Shown piece by piece: positions 40,079 through 47,733 of a DNA stretch of 51,212 bases; the first letter of the stretch is position 1, and each line of letters starts with the position of its first letter. The translations under genes and the position numbers were made by a program. The notes below the pieces were generated by a model. The model ran no database searches and was not told the origin of the DNA. It saw only the letters and a program-made list of their open reading frames with translations. This DNA is from DASPTT01 sp035623275 (GTDB lineage Bacteria; Actinomycetota; Acidimicrobiia; Acidimicrobiales; UBA8190), in the NCBI GenBank assembly GCA_035623275.1, contig DASPTT010000160.1, positions 1 through 51,212 of the forward strand. Direction: 5' to 3'.

Positions 40079-42685
40079 CTAGGGGACCAAGATCGCGCCG
40101 GGGTCGAGGCCGGCCGCCGGCCCGGCCGATCCGGCGGTGAGGTCCCAGGCGTTCCACGGCTGCCCCCCGACGTTGCCGTCGACGTACTCGGTCACGTCAC
40201 CGGTGCCGGCGCGCACGTACACGTGGAGCAGGCCGTCGACGGGGTCGAAGAGCGCGCCGGGCGATCCCGCGACCGGGCCGCCCCCCGACGCGCCGACCGA
40301 CAGGCCCCACGCGTTCCAGGGATGGCCGCCGAGGTTGCCGTTGTCGTACTCGACCAGATTGCCGCCGCCGTCGCGGGCGTACACGTGGATGAGCCCGTCG
40401 GCCGGGTCGTAGAGCGCGTCGGGGGTGCCGGTGATGGTGCCGCCCCCCGAGGCGCCGAAGGAGAGGTCCCACGCGTTCCACGGCCGCCCCAGCAGCTGCC
40501 CGTTGTCGTACTCGACGAGGTCGCCGCCGGGCCCGGGCACGTACACGTGGATGAGCCCGTCGGCCGACAGGGAGAAGGCGGAGGGGTTGCCGGTGACCGG
40601 GCCGCCACCCGAGGCCCCCACCGACAGCCCCCAGGCGTTCCACGGCCGCCCCAGCAGCTGCCCGTTGTCGTACTCGACCAGGTTGTCCCCGTCGTCACGG
40701 GCGTAGACGTGGATGAGCCCGTCGGCCGGATCGCGAAAGGCGCTGGGCGTGCCCTGGACGGGCGCGCCGCCCGTGGCCCCGAAGCTCAGGTCGTAGGCGT
40801 TCCAAGGATGGCCGCCCGCGTTGTCGTTCACGTACTCGGTGAGGTCGCCCCCCGCGCCGGCGACGTAGACGTGGACGAGACCGTCGGCCGTGTCGTAGAA
40901 GGCGTCCGGGTCTCCCTGGACCGGCGCTCCGCCCCCGGAACCCACGGTCAGGTCGTACGCGTTCCAAAGGTGGCCGTTGGCGCCGTCGTCCACGTACTCC
41001 AGCAGGTGGCCGGCGGTGCTGCGCACGTAGGCGTGCAGGAGACCACCAGCCGCCACCACGCTCGGCGTGCCGGCGACGGCCGGGCCCCCGGCGTTTGCGG
41101 TGGCGTCGTACGCGTTCCAGACGCGGCCGTTGTCGTGGTCGGGCACGAAGTCGAAGAGATCGCCGTTGGCCGCGCCCACCTCGACGTGGATGAGGTTGGC
41201 GTCGGGCGGCGGGGGCGAGGGTGCGGGGGGAAGTCCGGCGGGACCGTCGAAGGCGTGCACCTGGGTGCTCGAGGGGGCGAGCAGCAGGCCGTCGGCCACC
41301 GTGGGCGTGGGGAAGTCGTTCGACTCCGATCCCAGTGGGAACGACTGCGACGCGGCGCCCGTCGATTCGTCCAGTCCGTAGAGGGTGCCGCCGCCGATCG
41401 TCCACACCAACCCGCCGGCCACGATGGGCGGGCCGCCCGCCCCGGTGTCGGTCTGCCAGGCCGAGGTGATCGTCGGCGGGTTCACCCCCGTGTTCACCAC
41501 CGTCTTGATGACGCCGCCCGTGCACGGGACGTAGACGGTGGTGCCGACCACGGCGCTGCCGCCGTCGACGGTGTGGCTCAGGCAGAAGCCGGCGGAGTTG
41601 AGCTCACCGCCCACCCCGCCGAGCGACGACTGGGAGAGGACGTAGGCGGTATGGGACTTCCCCGCCTGGAAGACGTACCCGCCGCTCAGCACGGCCGGCG
41701 ACGACGAGCCCAGGTCCCAGTCCGCGGCGTTGTCGCTGTACCAGGTCGAGGGGGCGAAGGACTGGAGAAAGTCCAGGGACGCGTCGAGCTCGACGACGCT
41801 GTCGCTGTAATCGTAGGAGTCCGTCTGCGATTCGAAGGCGCTGTTGCCGGTGGCGAACAAGATGTCGCCGGCCCCGTCCACCACCGGGGCACCGCCGCCC
41901 ATCCAGATGGCGCCCTGCGAGTCGCCGCTGTCGGCGGCGACCTCGAAGCTCCGCGTCGGGCCCGATCCCTCGGGGACGGCCACCAACCAGCCGTGGTACA
42001 CCTCGGCGGGCGCGTTCTCGCAGTCGCCTGCGTTGCCCCCGTAGCCGATCAGGACCTCGCCGTCGTCGAGGCCCAGGGCGGTGCGCTGGAGCTGGTACAG
42101 GGGGAAGGACCCCGGTGGGTCGGCGGGCGTGTCGCGCAGGATCAGCCCGGTGTAGAGATCCAGGGTGAAGAGGTGGTGGGCGGCCTGGTGCCCGGGCAGG
42201 GACTCGTCGGCCAGGACGAAGACCTCGCCGAGGGCTGGGTCGATGACCGGGGTGGAGGTGACCCCGACGGTGGGGGTGATGTCGGTGCACGGTAGGTCGC
42301 CGCCGGGCACCGGGGTGGCCAGGTGGGTGGACCACAGCACCGCACCGGTGTCGGCGGCGAGCGCGTAGACGGTGTCGTTCTCGGTGGCGGCGATGACCCT
42401 CCCCGCCTCGACCAGCGGCTCGCCGTAGAGCTGGCCGTCGAGGGTGGGGGAGGTCCAGGCGGGCGAGGCCGAGGTCAGGTCGGTGCCCGTGGGATCGACC
42501 CCGCTGCCCAGGGCGTCGTGGTGGTAGACGGGCCAGTCGGAGCCGAACACCGAGTCCTGGGGCGTCGCCGCATCCGGGGCCGCGGCGGCCCCGGCGGCTG
42601 CGCTGACGAGGCCGCCGCCCGCCCCCCCGGCCAGAGCCAGCCCCGCCGCCAGGACCAGCACACGTGACAACCTTCTTCCTCGCAT
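40079..42685 (-). CDS. secreted PQQ-type beta-propeller protein with seven C-terminal repeats
   Basis: A protein of 868 residues. A signal peptide (~1-35) precedes a PQQ-enzyme-like propeller (~50-480) with blade motifs such as NDTVYALAADTGAVLWSTHL and GGGTLYGLDESTGAASQSFP. Then a proline-rich hinge leads to seven repeats of ~54 residues (495-868), each with the pattern ADGLIHVYxRxxxGNLVEYD and PWNAWxLSxGASGG. I see no PQQ-dehydrogenase catalytic Cys-Cys pair or calcium-site Asp, so a binding protein is as likely as an enzyme. The ATG at 42685 lies six bases after a TAGGTT element. It is divergent from the epoxide-hydrolase-like gene. Confidence 0.82.
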   Translation of the reverse strand: MRGRRLSRVLVLAAGLALAGGAGGGLVSAAAGAAAAPDAATPQDSVFGSDWPVYHHDALGSGVDPTGTDLTSASPAWTSPTLDGQLYGEPLVEAGRVIAATENDTVYALAADTGAVLWSTHLATPVPGGDLPCTDITPTVGVTSTPVIDPALGEVFVLADESLPGHQAAHHLFTLDLYTGLILRDTPADPPGSFPLYQLQRTALGLDDGEVLIGYGGNAGDCENAPAEVYHGWLVAVPEGSGPTRSFEVAADSGDSQGAIWMGGGAPVVDGAGDILFATGNSAFESQTDSYDYSDSVVELDASLDFLQSFAPSTWYSDNAADWDLGSSSPAVLSGGYVFQAGKSHTAYVLSQSSLGGVGGELNSAGFCLSHTVDGGSAVVGTTVYVPCTGGVIKTVVNTGVNPPTITSAWQTDTGAGGPPIVAGGLVWTIGGGTLYGLDESTGAASQSFPLGSESNDFPTPTVADGLLLAPSSTQVHAFDGPAGLPPAPSPPPPDANLIHVEVGAANGDLFDFVPDHDNGRVWNAYDATANAGGPAVAGTPSVVAAGGLLHAYVRSTAGHLLEYVDDGANGHLWNAYDLTVGSGGGAPVQGDPDAFYDTADGLVHVYVAGAGGDLTEYVNDNAGGHPWNAYDLSFGATGGAPVQGTPSAFRDPADGLIHVYARDDGDNLVEYDNGQLLGRPWNAWGLSVGASGGGPVTGNPSAFSLSADGLIHVYVPGPGGDLVEYDNGQLLGRPWNAWDLSFGASGGGTITGTPDALYDPADGLIHVYARDGGGNLVEYDNGNLGGHPWNAWGLSVGASGGGPVAGSPGALFDPVDGLLHVYVRAGTGDVTEYVDGNVGGQPWNAWDLTAGSAGPAAGLDPGAILVP
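40082..41203 (-). repeat. seven tandem 162-bp coding repeats
   Basis: Units 3 to 7 are close to 162 bp; units 1 and 2 are shorter and more diverged. Units 4, 5 and 6 are very similar, including long stretches of identical DNA around the PWNAW codons. Seven repeats of about 54 residues would suit a closed beta-propeller or a string of lectin-like modules. Confidence 0.85.
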
Positions 42686-42691
42686 CGCCCA

Positions 42692-42697
42692 AACCTA
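42692..42697 (-). promoter_or_regulatory. -10 element for leaderless propeller-protein transcript
   Basis: On the minus strand TAGGTT ends six bases before the ATG at 42685, the same arrangement as before ppa. The 60-bp gap to the divergent gene must hold both promoters. Confidence 0.45.
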
Positions 42698-42733
42698 GGC
42701 GCGTGGTCGGTGGCCCGGATGGATGATCGCTGG

Positions 42734-42739
42734 CACAAT
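42734..42739 (+). promoter_or_regulatory. -10 element for leaderless epoxide-hydrolase-like gene
   Basis: CACAAT ends six bases before the ATG at 42746, so transcription would begin at the start codon. No ribosome site is present in the intervening bases. Confidence 0.4.
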
Positions 42740-42745
42740 GCAGCG

Positions 42746-43120
42746 ATGGACGATGCACTGGCGCGGGTTCGGGCCTTCTGCGACGCATGGGCCGCGTTCG
42801 ACCTCGACGAGCTGGTCGGCTTCTTCACCGAGGACGCCGTCTACCACAACATCCCCGTCGACCCCGTGGCCGGCCGGGAGCAGATCCGCGAATTCATCAC
42901 CGGCTTCACCTCGGGCGTGGAGAAGATCGAGTTCGAGGTGCGCCACGCGGTGGCGGCCGGGGACGTGGTGATGACCGAGCGGGTCGACCACTTCACCTAT
43001 CCCGACGGTCGGGCGGTGAGCCTTCCGGTCATGGGCGTGTTCGAGCTGCGCGAAGGTCAGATCGCCGCCTGGCGCGACTACTTCGACCTGAACCAGTTCA
43101 TGAGCCAGCTCGCCGGCTGA
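42746..43120 (+). CDS. limonene-1,2-epoxide hydrolase-like protein
   Basis: A protein of 124 residues with the SnoaL/LEH cone fold pattern. The five residues of the known limonene epoxide hydrolase site all have counterparts: Y33 and N35 (VYHNIP), R79 and D81 (TERVDHF) and D111 (WRDYFD). That argues for an active epoxide hydrolase rather than a generic SnoaL-like protein. Substrate is unknown. The 3' end overlaps the convergent ECF41 gene by 23 bp. ATG 42746 is preferred because of the -10 element; ATG 42722 is an alternative. Confidence 0.8.
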   Translation: MDDALARVRAFCDAWAAFDLDELVGFFTEDAVYHNIPVDPVAGREQIREFITGFTSGVEKIEFEVRHAVAAGDVVMTERVDHFTYPDGRAVSLPVMGVFELREGQIAAWRDYFDLNQFMSQLAG

Positions 43121-44024
43121 GCTCCTCCCGCTGCAGGGCGCCCAGCTTCTCGGGGTTGCTCACCACGCGCACCCCGGCGACCCGGCCACCGACGACGTCG
43201 AGCACGAGCGCGATGGTCACCGTCCCCGCCCGGTCCTCGAAGACCAATCCGGGCTGACCGTTGAGGTCGGCCTCCCGGCTCGTGACGCCCGGCGGGATCC
43301 GCCTCGCCACGGAGACGAGGAACCGGCTCGCGCGTGCCGCGCCCGTCACCGGCCGGAGGGCGGCCCGCACGACTCCTCCACCGTCGGTCCACACCACGAC
43401 GTCGTCGGCCAGCAGGGAGAGCAGGCCCTGCAGGTCGCCCGTCCCGCACGCCACCAGGAAGCGCCGGGTGAGCTCGCGGCTCTGGGTGCGATCCGCGTCG
43501 AAGCGGTGCTTGCGGGCTCCGATGCGCCGGCGGGCCCGCGACACGAGCTGGCGGCAGGCGGGCTCGCTCCGGCCGAGCGCGGCGGCGATCTGGTCGTAGG
43601 GGTAGTCGAAGACGTCGTGGAGGAGCAACGCCGCCCGCTCCTCGGGCGCGAGTTCCTCGAGGAGCACGAGGAAGGCCATGGAGAGCGAGTCGGCCAGCTC
43701 TGCGTGCTGTGCCGGATCGGGCGGGCCGGCCTCGATCGGCTCGGGCAGCCAGGGCCCCTTGTAGGTCTCGCGCCGGACGCGGGCCGAGCGCAGGTGGTCG
43801 ATGCACAGGCGCGTCACGATCGTCGTGAGGTACGCGGAGGGCGACGTGACGTCGACACGTCCGCGTGCCGACCAGCGGAGCCACGCCTCCTGGACGACGT
43901 CGTCGGCCTCCATCGCGCTCCCGAGCATGCGGTAGGACAACGCGAACATCGACGGTCGATGGGTCGCGAACACCTCCATGTCGGCGCACGCCTCGTCCGG
44001 GTGCGGGGTCGATGCCTCCGGCAT
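43098..44024 (-). CDS. ECF41-group sigma factor with fused SnoaL-like domain
   Basis: A protein of 308 residues. Sigma region 2 is at ~17-85 (MFALSYRMLGSAMEADDVVQ, SPSAYLTTIVTRLCIDHLRS), the linker has WLPEP (92-96), and region 4 is at ~112-165 (FDYPYDQIAAALGRSEPACR). The C-terminal SnoaL-like extension has the group markers DGGG (214-217) and NPEKL (290-294). In ECF41 the extension replaces a separate anti-sigma factor. The ATG at 44024 overlaps the stop of the CxxC partner gene as ATGA. This gene pair is the standard ECF41 arrangement, and a matching promoter lies upstream of the partner. Confidence 0.95.
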   Translation of the reverse strand: MPEASTPHPDEACADMEVFATHRPSMFALSYRMLGSAMEADDVVQEAWLRWSARGRVDVTSPSAYLTTIVTRLCIDHLRSARVRRETYKGPWLPEPIEAGPPDPAQHAELADSLSMAFLVLLEELAPEERAALLLHDVFDYPYDQIAAALGRSEPACRQLVSRARRRIGARKHRFDADRTQSRELTRRFLVACGTGDLQGLLSLLADDVVVWTDGGGVVRAALRPVTGAARASRFLVSVARRIPPGVTSREADLNGQPGLVFEDRAGTVTIALVLDVVGGRVAGVRVVSNPEKLGALQREELSRRAGS

Positions 44025-44590
44025 CAGGGGCGTGCCGCCGCCGGCACCTCGCAGCGACCGGCGAATCCCTGGCTCCGCAGTCCCATGCCCGCGTTGAACC
44101 GGGACCGCAGGTTCTCGAGGGCGACCCACGCGGCGAGCTCGACGATCTCCTCGTCGGCGAAGATGCGGTGGAGGCGCTCGATCACGTCGTCGGGGACGTG
44201 GCCCGGCGTCGCCGTGGCGGCCACGGCGTACTCCAGCACCACGCGCTCCGCCTCGGTGTAGGCGTCGCTGTCGCGGAAGCGGGGGACATCGCGCACCTTG
44301 GCCGGGTCGACGCCTTCGCGCATGCCTTCGTAATAGCCGAAGTCGGTGCACCAGGAGCAGCCGATCTCGCCCGCGCTGGCCTGGATGGCCAGCCAGCGCA
44401 GATGCGGGTCGAGCCGGCGCCACCCCCGGTCGGCGACCGTCTCCAGCGCGCCCATGGCCAGGAGCACCCCGCGGTGATGGGCCGCGGCGGCCACGGGTTC
44501 GACCACCTGGCCGAACCGTCGCTTCGAGTAGCGGAATGCCAGGCGCCTGACGACGCCTCGGGGCTTGTCGACCAGCGTGACGTTGGGCAT
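44024..44590 (-). CDS. carboxymuconolactone decarboxylase/AhpD-like protein, ECF41 partner
   Basis: A protein of 188 residues. The redox motif GCSWCTDFG places a CxxC at C78 and C81, typical of AhpD/CMD-family proteins, in the helix that follows HLRWLAIQASAGEIG. Family members act as peroxidase-like disulfide enzymes or decarboxylases. ATG 44590 follows GGAGG. It is the first gene of the two-gene ECF41 operon and lies 56-63 bp downstream of the predicted promoter. A sensor or target role in the sigma pathway is inferred from conserved pairing. Confidence 0.92.
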   Translation of the reverse strand: MPNVTLVDKPRGVVRRLAFRYSKRRFGQVVEPVAAAAHHRGVLLAMGALETVADRGWRRLDPHLRWLAIQASAGEIGCSWCTDFGYYEGMREGVDPAKVRDVPRFRDSDAYTEAERVVLEYAVAATATPGHVPDDVIERLHRIFADEEIVELAAWVALENLRSRFNAGMGLRSQGFAGRCEVPAAARP

Positions 44591-44652
44591 CGTGACCTCC
44601 GATCCATCCTTCTGACCATGGCCTCGCCGCTGCGGGCGAGCTCGTCCCAGGA

Positions 44653-44679
44653 GACGAGACGGCCCTCCGGGCTGTGACA
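44653..44679 (-). promoter_or_regulatory. ECF41-type promoter
   Basis: On the minus strand TGTCACA (44679-44673) is followed by exactly 16 bases and CGTC (44656-44653). This equals the ECF41 target promoter consensus as I recall it from published work. It faces the CxxC-protein/ECF41 operon, so the sigma factor should drive its own expression. Confidence 0.85.
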
Positions 44680-44742
44680 GCTCCAGGTCGGACCCGGATT
44701 TCGGGCCTTGGCGGCCCACCGCCCACCGGTGGTGGGCCGCCG

Positions 44743-45417
44743 TCAGGGCCGACCGTGGCGTCGACGGACCGCCACGATGGCCCCGAGCGCCAGCACCCCG
44801 CCCCCGACCGCGGGGAGGGCGAGCGCGGACGGGGCCTCGGGGAGCCTCGGGGGCGGGCAGTCGGAGGACCAGGTGTTGTCGGTGTCGGTGTCGGTGTCGG
44901 TGCCGGGGCGCGACGCGCTGGCCGTCGCGGCGCCGGGATCCCGGGTGTCGCATGGGTTCGGGCACCGGCCGGCGCCACCGGCGCCGGACGCCAGCTCAGG
45001 GTCCGACCCTCGGCACCGGTCCAGGCACTGATCGGTGTGGTGTCCACCCGAGTCCAAGAGCGACACGGCCGCCGTCGCCGCGTCGGGATCCCGGGTGTCG
45101 CATGGGTTCGGGCACCAGCCGGCGCCACCGGCGCCGGACGCCACCTCGGCGTCCTCGATGTCGCAGGGGTTCGGGCACCTGTCGGTGTGTCGTCCGCCGG
45201 TGTCGAAGAGCGACACCGCCGCCGTCGCCGCCTCGGGGTCCTTGGTGTCGCAGGGGTCCGCGCAGCGAGAACTGTCCCAATGCTTGCCAACGGCGCATCC
45301 GGACCAGCCGCTCGTGGTCGCCCCGGCGGCAGGGGTGAAGGTGGCCGAGACGGCCAGCCCGAGGACGAGCAGGATGACGGCGCCGACGGTGCGCGACTTC
45401 GTCGTGGCCGCGCGCAT
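44743..45417 (-). CDS. secreted Cys-repeat protein with C-terminal anchor
   Basis: A protein of 224 residues with a signal peptide (~1-33). Residues ~52-168 are a composite repeat: a 29-residue block (CPNPCDTRDPDAATAAVSLL then DSGGHHTDQ) alternates with a 21-residue block (CxxxCxxxDxExASGAGGAG plus one residue). Two full copies and a third start give five CxxxC motifs. A short TDTDTD tract follows. The end has LPEAPS, a hydrophobic helix and RRRHGRP, similar to a wall-sorting signal though not a canonical LPxTG. Start ATG 45417 follows a TGA that shares its A, so it is coupled to the upstream gene. Function unknown; metal binding or disulfide-linked wall structure are options. Confidence 0.72.
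   Translation of the reverse strand: MRAATTKSRTVGAVILLVLGLAVSATFTPAAGATTSGWSGCAVGKHWDSSRCADPCDTKDPEAATAAVSLFDTGGRHTDRCPNPCDIEDAEVASGAGGAGWCPNPCDTRDPDAATAAVSLLDSGGHHTDQCLDRCRGSDPELASGAGGAGRCPNPCDTRDPGAATASASRPGTDTDTDTDNTWSSDCPPPRLPEAPSALALPAVGGGVLALGAIVAVRRRHGRP
44878..44901 (-). repeat. 6-bp microsatellite (four copies)
   Basis: GTCGGT is repeated four times on the plus strand and reads as Thr-Asp repeats in the secreted Cys-repeat protein. Because the unit is two codons, slippage would change length without shifting frame. Confidence 0.75.
44914..45264 (-). repeat. 150-bp composite coding repeat (about 2.3 copies)
   Basis: Each 50-residue unit joins a 29-residue CDTxDPxAATAAVSL block to a 21-residue ASGAGGAG block. 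Both blocks begin with a CxxxC motif, so the blocks themselves may be ancient duplicates of each other. Confidence 0.75.
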
Positions 45418-45869
45418 CAAGGACCCCGCGACGCGTCGCCCTGTGCAGGGTCGAGCGCCGCGACCTGGTTGTCGAGCGCATCGAGCTGGTCGTCGAGCGT
45501 GGCGAAGTAGTCGTAATCGCGCGTGCTGGCGGGCGTTGCGACAGGGGGGAGGGCGAGGGAATCGGCGGCCGGTCGCCCCTCCGTGACGACCGATCCTTCG
45601 ATCGCCGACGGCTCGACGATCGCGGCCGCGGACGAGACGTCAGGGACCCTCGCTTCGAACGCGCGGAGGCAGGCGAGGAATTCCTCCTGCCGGTTCCCCA
45701 ACTCGGTCAGGACATGGTCGAGCTCGTCGATCATCTCGCTGGTCGGGCGTCCGATCGTCTGGCCCGTCACGTCGATCGACCTTATCGAACGATCGATCGG
45801 ACGCTGGGGCCGCTGCGTCGACGCGGCTGCTCCCGCCATCGGGACGTCCGACACGAACGCGTCCTGCAT
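45417..45869 (-). CDS. hypothetical protein with helical segment
   Basis: A protein of 150 residues when started at ATG 45869; GTG 45770, which has AAGG upstream, and a start as far up as 46007 are possible. No signal peptide or membrane helix is visible. Residues in the middle (EMIDELDHVLTELGNRQEEF, then LACLRAFEARV) and near the end (YDYFATLDDQLDALDNQVAA) have heptad-like hydrophobic spacing and may form coiled coils. It lies between two exported-protein genes and is coupled to the downstream one through a TGATG overlap. I do not recognise a family. Confidence 0.5.
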   Translation of the reverse strand: MQDAFVSDVPMAGAAASTQRPQRPIDRSIRSIDVTGQTIGRPTSEMIDELDHVLTELGNRQEEFLACLRAFEARVPDVSSAAAIVEPSAIEGSVVTEGRPAADSLALPPVATPASTRDYDYFATLDDQLDALDNQVAALDPAQGDASRGP

Positions 45870-46014
45870 CGTGAACGGAGCGGTCCCGGCGCCCGGGCAA
45901 TCGCCTCGCGAACGTTGCGCGACGGCAACGTGAACTTCGAGTGCGCTGTGCATGCGACCATGCGACGGCGGGGGAGGCCCATCGGAACGAGGGTCGCCCG
46001 GGCGCATGGAGGTG

Positions 46015-46668
46015 CTACCGCCGCCGCGTTGCCCCTACCGAGGCCGGCCGGCGGTTCCGCCGATACAGAAGGAAGGTGCCCGCAGCGACCAGGACCGCGA
46101 TGACCGCGACAGAGGCCACGAGGGTGCTCGAGGAGGAGCCCGACGGCTGGGACGGTGCACCGACCAGGAACGGCTGAGAAAAGGCGATCGGGCTCTTCGC
46201 TGATCCGGCGAACTGGTTGACGTAGTCCTCGCCGATCCACAGCACGCAGTAGTGGGTGGCATCGCAGGTGATCGAGTTGGGCGCAGGAGCCGTCAGCTTG
46301 ACGATCGAGTACCGGTCGGAGAAACCGCCGCCGACCGTCGGGTAGATCGTGTTGGGGCTGAGCGTCGTGCCGTCGCAGGACGAGTTGTCACGGGGCAGCC
46401 CGGCCGCCGTGCCGCCCGGATCGGCGCACATCAGGATCTGGATCGTGGCGCCGCTTGCCAAGGTGGCGAAGCCCTGCCCGGACACGGTGATGACATGGTC
46501 GTCGGCGTAGGGCCCGGGTGGCGTCGTGACGGTCGCCGACGCGCCGGCCGGACCGGTCACCACCAGGAGGGCGAGGATCGCTCCCGCAAGGGCCACGACA
46601 GCCCGTGCGGGCGTCGAGCCCCTCGACCGGCCCGCCGGTCGGCGATCCGCTGCACCGGTCGTGCTCAT
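46015..46668 (-). CDS. secreted neocarzinostatin-like domain protein with C-terminal anchor
   Basis: A protein of 217 residues: basic N-terminus, signal helix (~23-42), an Ig-like domain (~45-165), a Ser-rich stalk, a C-terminal helix (SVAVIAVLVAAGTFLLY) and a basic tail. The domain begins ATVTTPPGPYADDHVITVSG with QGFATLASGATIQILMCADP and has paired cysteines (C..SSC, then ITCDATHYCVLWIGEDYV), a pattern like the enediyne-binding neocarzinostatin family. Similar anchored proteins are common in actinobacteria and need not bind enediynes; no enediyne genes are present. The ATG at 46668 overlaps the previous stop as ATGA. Confidence 0.68.
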   Translation of the reverse strand: MSTTGAADRRPAGRSRGSTPARAVVALAGAILALLVVTGPAGASATVTTPPGPYADDHVITVSGQGFATLASGATIQILMCADPGGTAAGLPRDNSSCDGTTLSPNTIYPTVGGGFSDRYSIVKLTAPAPNSITCDATHYCVLWIGEDYVNQFAGSAKSPIAFSQPFLVGAPSQPSGSSSSTLVASVAVIAVLVAAGTFLLYRRNRRPASVGATRRR

Positions 46669-47567
46669 GCGCTTCCGACTCCGGTCACCTTGGCGACCCA
46701 GACGCATCCCGCAGGAGCCTGCACGACGATCTGCTGTGGACCGGTGCTGGTCTCCGGGCTGATCGCCTGACCGGTGGCCGTCCCGACGGTCACCGCCGCC
46801 GTGCCGGAGGGCTGGGAACCGTTGGGCACGATGTAGATCTGGAAGGAGGGCCCCGAGGCGGGGACCGGCGTGCACTGGAAGGCCCAGCCGATGTACCAGG
46901 TGCCCCCGGTGATCGTGAAGGCGGGGCTCGTCCAGTTCCCGGTCGACTGCGTCCGAGGTACGAGCGTCTGTACCTGGCCGGCGGCCCCCGCGCCGGCCGT
47001 CGTCGTGGTCGTCGAGTTCGTCGTGCTCGCCCCCGATGCGGCAGGCGACGAAGTGGTCGACGCGTTGGCACCGGCGGCCGTCGTCGTGGGGGCCGTGCCA
47101 CCGGAGGGCGAGCTGGGTGGCGGGGGAGCGTAGGTCTTGTGGCCTGCCGCGCCGGCCGAGGTGTCCGAGGTCGGGGATGTCTTGTAGCTGATCAACATCC
47201 CGAACAGCAGGGCGATCACCATGGCCGTCGCCAGTTGCCATGTCTTCCAACTGCGCCGGTGCTTGATGTTCAGCTCGCCGGGTGCAGGGAGCGAGGACAC
47301 GGGTACGGCGTCGTCCTGGCGGCGCGTGTGGTCGGGCACCGGACCCTGAACGGTGGGTTCGCCGGCCGGCGAGCCCGCGGTCGTCGCCGGCGCCACGTCG
47401 AGGGGCGAGGCCGTCTCGGAGGTGCGGAACATGTCCCAGACCGCGATCGTCGACGGGTCCGGCGGGGGAAGCTGGCGGATGGTCACGTCGGCGTTGCCCT
47501 GGTGTGATCCCGGTCGTTCGGCTTCGACCGCGGCCGTCGCGCCCCGCGGCCCGTGTTCCCCCTCCAC
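46665..47567 (-). CDS. single-pass membrane protein with Ser/Thr-rich stalk
   Basis: A protein of up to 300 residues. The first ~105 residues are cytoplasmic and proline-rich, then one helix (WQLATAMVIALLFGMLISYK), a long Thr/Ser/Ala stalk (~135-195) and an extracellular beta-like domain with two cysteines (GTWYIGWAFQCTP and APAGCVWVAKV). GTG 47567 gives the longest product; GTG 47486 has AGGG upstream and is plausible. The stop overlaps the neocarzinostatin-like gene as ATGA. It heads a four-gene leftward cassette. Function unknown. Confidence 0.68.
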   Translation of the reverse strand: MEGEHGPRGATAAVEAERPGSHQGNADVTIRQLPPPDPSTIAVWDMFRTSETASPLDVAPATTAGSPAGEPTVQGPVPDHTRRQDDAVPVSSLPAPGELNIKHRRSWKTWQLATAMVIALLFGMLISYKTSPTSDTSAGAAGHKTYAPPPPSSPSGGTAPTTTAAGANASTTSSPAASGASTTNSTTTTTAGAGAAGQVQTLVPRTQSTGNWTSPAFTITGGTWYIGWAFQCTPVPASGPSFQIYIVPNGSQPSGTAAVTVGTATGQAISPETSTGPQQIVVQAPAGCVWVAKVTGVGSA

Positions 47568-47733
47568 TGCACCAGCAGTAACCGCTCGTGTCGTACGAAG
47601 TCAAGGCACCGTCGCTGCCGGCGCGCCCGGGTGATCCCTAGGCAATCGGGGCGTGACAGCTCGGTGAATTGGAGCGCCGTTGCACGCGCCAACGGCCCAC
47701 ACGTGCGGCGGCAGCCCACCGACCGCGAGACGG

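Noticed and set aside
46015..46668. Enediyne antibiotic resistance or carrier protein
   Set aside because: The fold resembles neocarzinostatin, but the protein is membrane-anchored and no enediyne biosynthesis genes are present.
46015..47604. Long minus-strand frame spanning two genes of the surface cassette
   Set aside because: Its N-terminal part is the out-of-frame reading of the stalked membrane protein; only the part from ATG 46668 has a signal peptide and a domain.
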